64,000 bases of DNA from Anaerovibrio sp. RM50 (GTDB lineage: Bacteria > Bacillota > Negativicutes > Selenomonadales > Selenomonadaceae). The position numbers were made by a program, and so were the translations under genes. Within the stretch, counting starts at the first letter, position 1. The number at the start of each line of letters is the position of its first letter. The stretch spans positions 1-64,000 of the forward strand of contig NZ_JHWV01000012.1 of the NCBI RefSeq assembly GCF_000622005.1. The letters are read 5' to 3'. Below are positions 25,109-32,960 of the stretch, in pieces. The notes under the pieces were generated by a model, which saw only the letters and a program-made list of their open reading frames with translations, did not search any database and was not told where the DNA came from.

Positions 25109-26113
25109 ATGACGGATAATATTCCCGAAATCAATAAAGACAGATTCAATTTTGGCAAGAATTTAAAAGAAGTCAGGCACAAAAAGTACACTACCCAAAA
25201 GGACTTTGCGGATGTGCTTGGGTTAAACAATACAACATACAGCCAATACGAAAATAACAAAAGACAGCCGGATTATAGGACCCTGGTTGAAATTGCTGAG
25301 AAGCTGGACACAACAGTGGATTATTTGCTCACGGGGCGAGAGCATGATTTCTATGAAAGGAAAATACGGCGTTTGCTTGATGTTGCTGTATACGATACAG
25401 AACAAATACATGGTTTTTTTGAAAATGGGAATTTTTGCAAGGTTACAACTTCATACGGCGTCATAACACTGACCATGGATTGGTACAGAAAAACTGTAGC
25501 CAAAATTGATCATAAATTGTCAGGATTTATCCGTGAGGAAATCCATGATGAAGTAGTCAGCCAGCGAATCAGGGTTGAAAATATGTCAGAGGCCGAGCAA
25601 ATAACATTTGAAGCCAAAATCCTTTGTGAAGCACTGCATTACGATTATTCCCATGTACTGGAATTAAAAAATAATCTTATTAACTATAAATATCCTAAGA
25701 AAATACTGGACCTGATATATTCTTTATATTTTTATTGCCTGGATGGCAATGAGAATATAGAAAGCCTCAAAGAGAAGATAAGTAATATTGACTGGGCTAT
25801 ACTTAGGCTGAAGGATATTCCTGATGTAATTGATGAGAATTATAAATTTGATGAGGAATACTTTAAGGCTCTGGAAATTTTTGAAGATATGACCTCCAGT
25901 ACAGGCGAAAGAAATCACATTGCGGAAATGTATCTGATGAAGCATTGGGGAGCAACTCAGGGGAAAATGGTGAGTCTGGATGAATATGAGGAGCCATTCA
26001 AGCTGCTGAGAAGGGCATTTCTGAACATTCACCTGAGGCAGCTTGGACAACATGGAATTAAGGATATGAAGGAATTGCTTGATGGATTAATTAAAGGGGA
26101 ATATTTTTTCTAG
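25109..26113 (+). CDS. XRE-family transcriptional regulator with large C-terminal domain
   Basis: The ATG at 25109 follows GGGGGTGAG. The first 75 residues form an XRE/Cro helix-turn-helix (NLKEVRHKKYTTQKDFADVL, NNTTYSQYENNKRQPDYRTL, LDTTVDYLLTG). The remaining 260 residues are mostly helical and acidic, and I do not recognise them; they may be a TPR-like or ligand-binding region. It is a lone gene right after the toxin locus and just before repeat copy 2. Base composition is more A/T-rich than its neighbours, which hints at recent acquisition. Targets are unknown. Confidence 0.8.
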   Translation: MTDNIPEINKDRFNFGKNLKEVRHKKYTTQKDFADVLGLNNTTYSQYENNKRQPDYRTLVEIAEKLDTTVDYLLTGREHDFYERKIRRLLDVAVYDTEQIHGFFENGNFCKVTTSYGVITLTMDWYRKTVAKIDHKLSGFIREEIHDEVVSQRIRVENMSEAEQITFEAKILCEALHYDYSHVLELKNNLINYKYPKKILDLIYSLYFYCLDGNENIESLKEKISNIDWAILRLKDIPDVIDENYKFDEEYFKALEIFEDMTSSTGERNHIAEMYLMKHWGATQGKMVSLDEYEEPFKLLRRAFLNIHLRQLGQHGIKDMKELLDGLIKGEYFF

Positions 26114-26279
26114 GAGCATTTTATGTAGAATATAGCTGAAAAACTGTGATTTTAACATTATATTAATGTTAAAATAATATTAATAAGTGTTAATGTAATA
26201 AGGATATTTTCATTTTGGCTTTTTCGCGCACAATGTTATAATTTTTAATATAAAATATTTGTGCTGGCGGTTAACAGCT

Positions 26280-26423
26280 TATAACGAGCTTTAAGATGTC
26301 CCCAACCTCTTTAGGTGGGGGAAAACAAACTACAACAGCTGGCGAGCATATCTCCCAGCTCGTTGAAACGCTAATTGGAAGATTTTTCTTCTAAAGAAGA
26401 AAAATTTGAACAATGGCGTTATA
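26280..26423 (+). repeat. Structured dispersed repeat, copy 2 (144 bp)
   Basis: It has the same boundaries and hairpins as copy 1, with a few substitutions (for example CCCCAACCTC for CCCCCACCTC in the first hairpin). Its 3' end, CGTTATAAAAAGG, runs straight into the ribosome site of the PheC-like gene 25 bases before the ATG, so the element supplies that gene's 5' leader and possibly its -10 box. The preceding 166 bases (26114-26279) are A/T-rich with no ORF. Confidence 0.85.
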
Positions 26424-26447
26424 AAAAGGTATGGAGGAATTGCCGTG

Positions 26448-27251
26448 ATGAATAAACTTAAGAGTCTGATGATGTTAAGCTTTGTTATTGCCATGCTGCT
26501 TATCCAGCTCAATCCTGCAGAGGCAGGGCATCTTGAGGATATTTCCGCAAGGGGGACAATACGCGTAGGCACTACGGGGGATTACATCCCCATGTCCTAT
26601 TTAAATCCGCAAACCGGGGAATATGAGGGGATAGATGCAGAGCTGTCCCGTATTATTGCAGATTCACTGGGGGTGGAGCTGGAATATGTGCCAACCACCT
26701 GGCCAACCCTGGCAGAGGATACCCAGGCAGGGAAGTTCGATGTAGCCATTTGCGGTATTTCCCGAAATTATGCCAGAGCCAGAACTATGGCCATGTCTGA
26801 TGCCTATGGGGAAGGTGCCTTTGGCAAGACCATACTTTGCCGCAAGGCTGATGCCGGAAAATTCCGCAGCCTCGCCGACATCGATAAGCCTGACATAAGG
26901 GTAATGATCAACCCGGGGGGAACCAATGAGAAATTTGCCAATGCCAGCTTCAAGAAGGCACAGCTTATTGTACATAAGGAGAATGCGGATATACCACGGC
27001 AGATTGCTGAGGGGAATGCGGATGTGATGATAACGGAGCCTGTGGAAGCGGCTCGCTATGTGGAAATGGATGCCAGACTGGCAGCTCCCCTGATTAGTGA
27101 GCCCTTTACAAAGCATTCCTGCGGTATACTTATGGCCAAGGGCGATCAGGAATTTTTGAATTACATTAATTTTGTTTTGGCGGAACTGCGCATGGATGGA
27201 ACGCTGCCCAGATTGGAAGCTGAATATTTGCGCCTCAGGCCCTCAAAGTAG
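26448..27251 (+). CDS. Exported cyclohexadienyl dehydratase-like protein (PheC family)
   Basis: The ATG at 26448 has GGAGG ten bases upstream. The 267-residue protein has a signal peptide (to about residue 27, ending NPAEAG) and a family 3 solute-binding fold. It keeps the segment INPGGTNEKFANASFKKAQL, which I recall as nearly identical in the periplasmic cyclohexadienyl dehydratase PheC, with TEPVEA at the position of the catalytic acid. That enzyme turns prephenate or arogenate into phenylpyruvate or phenylalanine outside the cytoplasm. An amino-acid binding protein is the alternative. No ABC permease or ATPase gene is near, which favours the enzyme. It is bracketed by two copies of the structured repeat. 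Confidence 0.7.
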   Translation: MNKLKSLMMLSFVIAMLLIQLNPAEAGHLEDISARGTIRVGTTGDYIPMSYLNPQTGEYEGIDAELSRIIADSLGVELEYVPTTWPTLAEDTQAGKFDVAICGISRNYARARTMAMSDAYGEGAFGKTILCRKADAGKFRSLADIDKPDIRVMINPGGTNEKFANASFKKAQLIVHKENADIPRQIAEGNADVMITEPVEAARYVEMDARLAAPLISEPFTKHSCGILMAKGDQEFLNYINFVLAELRMDGTLPRLEAEYLRLRPSK

Positions 27252-27262
27252 CTGATGATCAA

Positions 27263-27439
27263 TATAACGAGCTTTAAGATGTCCCCCCATCTCTTTAGGT
27301 GGGGGAAAACAAACTACAACAGCTGGCGAGCATATCTCCCAGCTCGTTGCGACACGAACGAAGTGAGTTAGTCCTTTAGGGAAACGCTAATTGGAAGATT
27401 TTTCTTCTAAAGAAGAAAAATTTGAACAATGGCGTTATA
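27263..27439 (+). repeat. Structured dispersed repeat, copy 3 (177 bp, with 32-bp insert)
   Basis: It matches copies 1 and 2 apart from a 32-base insert at 27350-27381, exactly between the two foldable halves. The insert itself contains CACGAACGAAGTG and CCTTTAGG hairpins. It begins 12 bases after the PheC-like stop. With the terminator at 27457 and an A/T-rich promoter region up to 27628, it accounts for the 377-base gap. Confidence 0.85.
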
Positions 27440-27456
27440 ATCTAAAGGATAATCAC

Positions 27457-27490
27457 GAAGCCGTTCCAAATAAGGGGCGGCTTTCTTTCA
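27457..27490 (+). terminator. Terminator after repeat copy 3
   Basis: GAAGCCGTTCC faces GGGGCGGCTTTC with G-U pairs, then TTTC. It probably ends the PheC-like transcript. Confidence 0.6.
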
Positions 27491-27628
27491 TTATTTTTAT
27501 CCATTTTTAATTATTTTGCTATAAAATGATTATTGAGCTATGAAAGAGGGTATACAGATTCACAATGAAAATATTATCATAACGGATAAAAACGTGGTGA
27601 CGTATAATTTAAGCGAGGAGATGATGTA

Positions 27629-28408
27629 ATGAACAGATTTTTATTAATGCTGGTGTCCATGCTGGTTTTGGGTACAGGTATATGCTTTGCCCAGGTGGTG
27701 ACAACGGAGAGAGTGCCGGAAAAACAGCCAATTGAAGTAGTTCAGCCAAATTGGCTGACCCATGAGCACACTTCCCAATGTGAGCTCACTTCCCCTGAGC
27801 CAGTGCAGATTATTTGTATCCTTGATCGCTCAGGCTCCATGCGACCTGTGGTGGGGGATACCATAGGGGGCTATAACTCCTTCCTGGAAAAACAGCGTAA
27901 GGAAAAGGGAAGCGCTGAGGTTACCACGGTTCTCTTTGACGACAAGTATGAAAAGCTGGTAGAGGCCAAGGATATCAAGTCGGTTCCTGAGCTGACCAAC
28001 AAGGAATACTATGCCAGGGGGATGACAGCCCTTCTTGATGCTGTGGGCAGAACTGTTACAGACACCTTTGACAGAATGAATAAGGAAGGCATTTGCCCGG
28101 CCAAGCGGCGGGTGCTGTTCCTCATTATGACTGATGGCAAGGAAAATAACAGCAAGGAATATACCAAGGCAGATGTAAAGGCCATGATTGAAAAGGCCAC
28201 AGAGGAGTACAATTGGAACTTTATTTTCATGGGTGCAAATATCGATTCTGTGTCTGAGGCTGCTTCTATTGGCATCAAAGCCGACCATGCAGTAGATTTT
28301 GCACATGATGCAGAGGGCGTAAGACAATCCTTCGCCTATATGGATGCGGCAGCCAAGGAGCTGAGGGAAGAAGGCACTGTTGGCGAAAACTGGAAAAAGG
28401 CCAATTGA
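27629..28408 (+). CDS. Exported von Willebrand factor A domain protein
   Basis: GAGGAG lies eight bases above the ATG. The 259-residue protein has a signal peptide (cleavage after about FAQ, residue 22) and one vWFA domain from about 60. The MIDAS metal site is present: DRSGSMRPV (D-x-S-x-S), a Thr in ARGMTALLDAV and an Asp in FLIMTDGKENN. vWFA domains bind protein partners through a divalent metal. It carries no anchor after the domain, so it may be secreted or periplasmic. The next gene follows 39 bases later and could be co-transcribed, though no functional link is evident. Confidence 0.85.
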   Translation: MNRFLLMLVSMLVLGTGICFAQVVTTERVPEKQPIEVVQPNWLTHEHTSQCELTSPEPVQIICILDRSGSMRPVVGDTIGGYNSFLEKQRKEKGSAEVTTVLFDDKYEKLVEAKDIKSVPELTNKEYYARGMTALLDAVGRTVTDTFDRMNKEGICPAKRRVLFLIMTDGKENNSKEYTKADVKAMIEKATEEYNWNFIFMGANIDSVSEAASIGIKADHAVDFAHDAEGVRQSFAYMDAAAKELREEGTVGENWKKAN

Positions 28409-28447
28409 GTTGGTACTGTGTTTTGTGTAGTGTGAAGGAGATTTGCT

Positions 28448-29470
28448 ATGAATTATTCAGAGGTTATTGCCAAGGCCAAGGAATGTATAGGTGACAAGTG
28501 CCACGCCTGTCCCGTGTGTAATGGCCGCGCCTGCAGAAATGTTATGCCCGGTCCCGGCTCCAAGGGAGTAGGGGATACGGCTATCCGAAATTACGATAAA
28601 TGGCAGGAAATCCGCGTAAATATGGACACCCTTTGTGAGGGCAGACCAGTGGATACCAGCCTTACGATTTTCGGAAAGAAATTTAAGGCGCCCTTCTTTG
28701 CCGGCCCTGTGGGTGCTGTTACGCTTCATTACAGCGATAAATACAATGATGTAAGCTACAATGATGTGCTGGTCAAGGCCTGTGCGGAAAATGGCATAGC
28801 TGCCTTCACTGGAGACGGTGTGGATGCAGGGGTAATGCAGGCAGCCACCAAGGCCATAGCCGCCAACAAGGGTATGGCGGTACCTACGGTGAAGCCATGG
28901 AATATTGACACCATAAAGGAAAAGATGGCTCTGGTGAAGGAGTCAAATGCTTTTGCAGTGGCCATGGATGTGGATGCGGCCGGACTGCCTTTCCTGAAGG
29001 GCATGACCCCGCCAGCGGGCTCCAAGAGCATCAGCGAATTAAAGGAAATTGTGAAGCTTACGGACCGTCCTTTCATTGTAAAGGGCATTATGACTGTCAA
29101 AGGGGCATTAAAGGCCAAGGAGGCCGGAGCAGCGGCCATTGTGGTTTCCAATCACGGGGGCAGAGTTCTTGACCAGTGCCCGGCTACGGCGGAGGTGCTG
29201 CCGGAAATAGTGGAAGCACTGAAGGACTCCGGGGTAAAGATACTGGTTGACGGTGGTATTCGCACGGGTACTGACGTGTTTAAGGCCCTGGCTCTGGGGG
29301 CAGATGCTGTAATTATTGCCCGTCCTTTCGTTACTGCAGTATACGGTGGCGGCGAGGAAGGGGTAGCTGCCTATATCAGCAAGATTACTGCTGAACTGGA
29401 GGATACCATGAGCATGTGCGGTGCCTTCTCATTGGCAGAAATTGATGAAACCATGGTCAGAAGACCATAA
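28448..29470 (+). CDS. FMN-dependent alpha-hydroxy-acid oxidizing protein
   Basis: This 340-residue protein of the lactate oxidase/LldD/glycolate oxidase TIM-barrel family has its catalytic His in VVSNHGGRVLDQ and FMN-phosphate motifs DGGIRTGTDVFKALALGA. The N terminus has five cysteines in a compact arrangement (ECIGDKCHACPVCNGRAC) that classical members lack; a metal or Fe-S site is possible. It should oxidise a 2-hydroxy acid such as lactate; the electron acceptor is unclear in an anaerobe. GAAGGAG precedes the ATG and a terminator follows the stop. Confidence 0.87.
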   Translation: MNYSEVIAKAKECIGDKCHACPVCNGRACRNVMPGPGSKGVGDTAIRNYDKWQEIRVNMDTLCEGRPVDTSLTIFGKKFKAPFFAGPVGAVTLHYSDKYNDVSYNDVLVKACAENGIAAFTGDGVDAGVMQAATKAIAANKGMAVPTVKPWNIDTIKEKMALVKESNAFAVAMDVDAAGLPFLKGMTPPAGSKSISELKEIVKLTDRPFIVKGIMTVKGALKAKEAGAAAIVVSNHGGRVLDQCPATAEVLPEIVEALKDSGVKILVDGGIRTGTDVFKALALGADAVIIARPFVTAVYGGGEEGVAAYISKITAELEDTMSMCGAFSLAEIDETMVRRP

Positions 29471-29494
29471 GCCGAACGCAATATGGCAAAATAA

Positions 29495-29536
29495 AAGCAC
29501 TGATGGCTGAAAATTCAGCTGTCAGTGCTTTTTTGC
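29495..29536 (+). terminator. Terminator of the FMN oxidase gene
   Basis: AAAAGCACTGA (29495-29505) pairs with TCAGTGCTTTT (29524-29534), with GCTGAA/TTCAGC inside, followed by T. Confidence 0.85.
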
Positions 29537-29563
29537 TGGGGCAACCAGCTTTCTTATCAGATT

Positions 29564-30664
29564 TTATTTTATGGCCCAGCGGAGCTTGGTGGAGTGGGCA
29601 CGGGAGTTGTTGTAGCATTCTTCCTTGCTGGGGCGGATTACCTCAGTGGCAATGTCGCGGTAAACGCCGGCCCGCTTCAGGGCCTGAAAGGCCTTCTTAA
29701 CAATGCGGTCCTCCCCGGAATGGAAGGTAAGAATGGCTGCACGGCCCCCCTCCCGCAGGGCATGGGGCAGCTTTTCCATAAATTCATAAAGAACCTCAAA
29801 TTCATGGTTTACGTCAATGCGGAGGGCCTGAAAAACTCTGGCGGAGGATTTCTTGATGGCCATATCCCGCTCATCCTTGGAAAGCTTTACTTTTTGCAGG
29901 GCTTTAATGATTTCCTCATGGAGGGCCCGGGTGGTCTCAATTTTGATGCCCCGTTTTAAATCGTTGCAAATCTGACGGGCAATTTCCTCTGCGAATGGCT
30001 CGTCGGAGTTTTCCACAAGCATTCCAACCAGCTCATCACGATCCACTTCCTTGAGACGGTCCGCCGCAGAAATGCCTGATTTGGAATCAAGACGCAGATC
30101 CAATGGACCGTCAGCCTTGTAGGTAAATCCCCGCTCCGGATTATCTATCTGCATGGAGGAAACCCCCAAATCTGCCAGAACGAAATCGAAGCCCCCCACC
30201 TCCTGGGCCAGCTTGTCAATTTCACAGAAATTCATAAGCCGTGGGGTCCATATATCTTCTCCAAAGCCCTCCTTGCGGAGGCGGGCCTCTGTCTTGGCCT
30301 CCTCAATGCTGTCCACATCACCGCTGTAGAGGTGGCCCTTGCCCTGGAGCTCCTTCAGCATGGCCCTGGTGTGGCCACCGTATCCCAATGTGCCGTCAAA
30401 GCCCTGCTCGCCGGGCTTTATGTCCAATACCTCCAATATTTCCTTTACCATAATGGGAATGTGCATGCCGGCGGGGGTATTGCCCTTGGATATTACGTGC
30501 TTTATTTGGTCCCCGTATTTTTCAGGATTAAGCTCCTTGTATTTTTCGCTGAACTTTTTGGGGTATTTGCCGCTGTAGCGTACCCGCCGCTTATGGGGCA
30601 TGGCGGCTTCCCCCGATGCTGCGGCCCCATTGGGGGTATTATTTTTAGTAATGTCTGTATCCAT
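29564..30664 (-). CDS. rsmH: 16S rRNA (cytosine-N4)-methyltransferase, RsmH family
   Basis: This 366-residue SAM-dependent methyltransferase has HIPIMVKEILEVL and GTLGYGGHTRAML (the SAM loop), FVLADLGVSSMQID and RAHSTKLRWA near the C terminus. RsmH methylates C1402 of 16S rRNA in the decoding centre. Usual RsmH is about 310 residues and sits at the head of the division (dcw) cluster. This copy has a 65-residue basic N-terminal extension (KRRVRYSGKYPKKFSEKYKE) and no mra or fts neighbours, so it may be a second paralogue or a relocated gene. Which of the two cannot be told from this window. Confidence 0.87.
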   Translation of the reverse strand: MDTDITKNNTPNGAAASGEAAMPHKRRVRYSGKYPKKFSEKYKELNPEKYGDQIKHVISKGNTPAGMHIPIMVKEILEVLDIKPGEQGFDGTLGYGGHTRAMLKELQGKGHLYSGDVDSIEEAKTEARLRKEGFGEDIWTPRLMNFCEIDKLAQEVGGFDFVLADLGVSSMQIDNPERGFTYKADGPLDLRLDSKSGISAADRLKEVDRDELVGMLVENSDEPFAEEIARQICNDLKRGIKIETTRALHEEIIKALQKVKLSKDERDMAIKKSSARVFQALRIDVNHEFEVLYEFMEKLPHALREGGRAAILTFHSGEDRIVKKAFQALKRAGVYRDIATEVIRPSKEECYNNSRAHSTKLRWAIK

Positions 30665-30732
30665 AGCTGCTCCTTAATTTGCCTCGATTATTTAAAATCG
30701 TTAGCTTTGCCTCAGATTATTCAATCCCACAC

Positions 30733-30765
30733 ATTATAACCCTGTTGTTAAAAATTTTCCATAAG
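30733..30765 (-). promoter_or_regulatory. rsmH promoter
   Basis: Minus-strand TATAAT (30738-30733) preceded by GGAAAATTTTTAACAACAGGGT lies 69 bases above the rsmH start (written here as GGAAAATTTTTAACA plus spacer). The block is shared with the 16384-16416 promoter. Confidence 0.5.
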
Positions 30766-30849
30766 AAAAATACTCATATAATTCATACTTTCCCTTTTTT
30801 TGTATAAATTTTTGTTATCTAAAAGGTCTTTATTAATAATTAATATTGT

Positions 30850-30858
30850 TTATCCACA
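30850..30858 (+). promoter_or_regulatory. Isolated perfect DnaA-box sequence
   Basis: TTATCCACA matches the DnaA consensus exactly, in the 356-base A/T-rich gap 30665-31020. No second box or replication gene is near. That gap otherwise holds only the rsmH promoter and the symporter terminator. Confidence 0.25.
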
Positions 30859-30950
30859 CAACTATCAACAGCTGTGTATTACTTCCTATTCCTTGGAGGT
30901 ATACTTAGTATTTTTTGGTGGGAAATTGTATTGTTTTTGCAAAAAAACAT

Positions 30951-30990
30951 GAAAAACCCCGAATTTTGGCATACTCCCAAAATTCGGGGT
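30951..30990 (-). terminator. Terminator of the second NSS symporter
   Basis: ACCCCGAATTTTGG (30956-30969) pairs perfectly with CCAAAATTCGGGGT (30977-30990); the minus strand ends in TTTTT. Confidence 0.85.
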
Positions 30991-31020
30991 GTGATTGGCT
31001 AATTGCCACTTTTACATTAA

Positions 31021-32379
31021 TTACTGTATCAAGCCCTGTACGATAATCACGAAGAGCATAATAGGCAAAATCCACTGGAAATAACCCTTTACCCAGGTAG
31101 GGAATTTCATGCCGTCGCCGGTGTTCACCTCTTCAAAGAAGTTCTTGAAGCCCCAGCCGTACTTGCTTACGCAGAACAGCAGGAAAATAAGGGAACCGAT
31201 TGGCAGGATCAGATTACTTACCAGGAAGTCCTCAGTATCCAGTACGCCGCGGTTGCCGATAATGGTCACACTTTCCCATACGTTGAAGCCCAGTGCACAA
31301 GGAATGCTCAGAAGTCCCACCATGAAGCCGTTGATGATTGCGGACTTCTTGCGGGTCCATCTGAAGGTATCCATGCAGAAGGAAATAATATTTTCGCAAA
31401 CTGCCAGCACAGTGGAGAAGCTGGCGAAGGTCATAAAGAGGAAGAACAGTGCTCCCCAGATGAGACCACCGGTCATATCCATAAATACGTTAGGCAGGGT
31501 AATAAACAGAAGGGAAGGCCCCGCATCCGGTCTCAGACCGTAAGCAAAGCAGGCAGGGAAGATAATAAGGCCTGCCATAATGGCCACTATAGTATCAAGG
31601 GCAGCAATGCGCACGGATTCACCTGGCAGTGAATGGTGCTTGTCAATGTAGCTGCCGAAGATTTCCATGGAACCCATACCAACACTGAGGGTGAAGAATG
31701 CCTGATTCATGGCAGCGGAGATAACGGTCCACCAGCCATGCTGATTTACCCCGTCAAGGCTTGGCAGCAGCAGGAAGGAGAGCCCCTCCATGCCCCCTGG
31801 AAGCACAAGGCTGTGGAGGCCCAAAATGATAATCAGCACCAAAAGGGCACCCATCATAATTTTGGTAACCTTCTCCAGACCGCTCTGAATTCCGGCACTT
31901 AAGATAATAAAGCAGAGGATAACCTCAAGGAGCATCCAGAAAACCAGCTCCACAGGGTCAGCCAGCATATTGCCGAATACACCGCCGATTTGCTCAGTGG
32001 TCATGCCAGGCACAAATTCGCCACGGATGAACTTAAAGAAGTAGTCCAGCATCCAGCCGGAAACCACGGTGTAGAACATCATCAGAATGTAGTTGCCCAC
32101 AATACTGGTAAGACCGTGAATATGCCACTTGGTGCCCTCAGGCTCCAGCTTTTTAAAGCCCAGATATGCGGATTTCTGGCTTGCACGTCCCACGGACAGC
32201 TCCATGGCCAGAACAGGCACACCCATAATTAATAAGAAAAGTAAATAGATAAGTACAAACAATCCACCGCCGTACTCACCACAGATGTACGGAAAACGCC
32301 ATACATTACCGATGCCGATAGCGCAGCCCGCGCTTACCAGCAGGAATCCCAGCCGGGACTGGAAGGATTCTCTCTCCAT
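31021..32379 (-). CDS. Neurotransmitter:sodium symporter family transporter (second copy)
   Basis: This 452-residue membrane protein opens MERESFQSRLGFLLVSAGCA and has the TM1 signature IGIGNVWRFPYICGEYGGG and about 11 helices, like short bacterial NSS members. It should import an amino acid with sodium. It differs clearly from the NSS protein at 10.7-12.1 kb (TM1 residues SAGCAIGIGN versus AAGSAVGLGN), so the two probably have different substrates. It is monocistronic, with its own terminator. It is divergent from the small protein and solute-sensing kinase genes downstream. Confidence 0.92.
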   Translation of the reverse strand: MERESFQSRLGFLLVSAGCAIGIGNVWRFPYICGEYGGGLFVLIYLLFLLIMGVPVLAMELSVGRASQKSAYLGFKKLEPEGTKWHIHGLTSIVGNYILMMFYTVVSGWMLDYFFKFIRGEFVPGMTTEQIGGVFGNMLADPVELVFWMLLEVILCFIILSAGIQSGLEKVTKIMMGALLVLIIILGLHSLVLPGGMEGLSFLLLPSLDGVNQHGWWTVISAAMNQAFFTLSVGMGSMEIFGSYIDKHHSLPGESVRIAALDTIVAIMAGLIIFPACFAYGLRPDAGPSLLFITLPNVFMDMTGGLIWGALFFLFMTFASFSTVLAVCENIISFCMDTFRWTRKKSAIINGFMVGLLSIPCALGFNVWESVTIIGNRGVLDTEDFLVSNLILPIGSLIFLLFCVSKYGWGFKNFFEEVNTGDGMKFPTWVKGYFQWILPIMLFVIIVQGLIQ

Positions 32380-32560
32380 TAGTCAAAGACCCCCTAGAAA
32401 AATTCAATCATACTCGAATATTTTAACACATAGGTATACAAGTTTACAAATACAATTTTTGCAGGAAAAAAGGGGGGACGTGTCGAAGGTATAGGATATT
32501 AAGGAAGGTAGTCGAAGAATAATGAAAGGCAACCCGGACACACAGAATTGAGGGATTATT

Positions 32561-32944
32561 ATGGTTGCTAAATCAAAGACGACAGAGATTCGAAATGTGA
32601 AGAAGGTTCCTTTGAAGGAACTTTTGTCAGAGGATACTCTGGGCAAGCAGGAGCTGGTGGCCAAGATGCTGTCCAGTATGTTTGTGCGCAACAAGGTGGA
32701 TGCTGAGCTTCAGCAGGTCTTTCGTGCGAGTCTGAAGGATATTATTCGTTCCGTGGCGGAGGATTGTTTTTCCGTGGGCTACAACAGCGGTTATTCCGTG
32801 GGCCTGAAGGATGGCAATGCAATTGGCCGCAAGGAATTCAAGGCAGAAGAGGAAAAGGCCATGGCAGAATTCCAGAACAAGCTGGAGGAGGAGCTGGTAC
32901 GTGAAATCCTCATGAATGCAAAGCCAGATGGAATGCTGCAGTGA
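32561..32944 (+). CDS. Small protein of unknown function upstream of a sensor kinase (127 aa)
   Basis: GAGGG lies six bases above the ATG. The 127-residue protein is soluble and charged, with two regions: a basic/acidic N-terminal half (KVPLKELLSEDTLGKQELVA) and a Gly/Tyr-rich patch (CFSVGYNSGYSVGLKDGNAI) leading into a long acidic helix (EEEKAMAEFQNKLEEELVRE). I do not recognise it. It ends 16 bases before the start of the lipoprotein sensor kinase, so co-transcription and a link to that kinase are likely. Confidence 0.65.
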   Translation: MVAKSKTTEIRNVKKVPLKELLSEDTLGKQELVAKMLSSMFVRNKVDAELQQVFRASLKDIIRSVAEDCFSVGYNSGYSVGLKDGNAIGRKEFKAEEEKAMAEFQNKLEEELVREILMNAKPDGMLQ

Positions 32945-32960
32945 TTTAAAGGTGATGAAG

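Noticed and set aside
30850-30858. DnaA box as evidence of a replication origin
   Set aside because: It is a single copy without dnaA, dnaN, a box cluster or an unwinding element; chance in an A/T-rich gap is likely.
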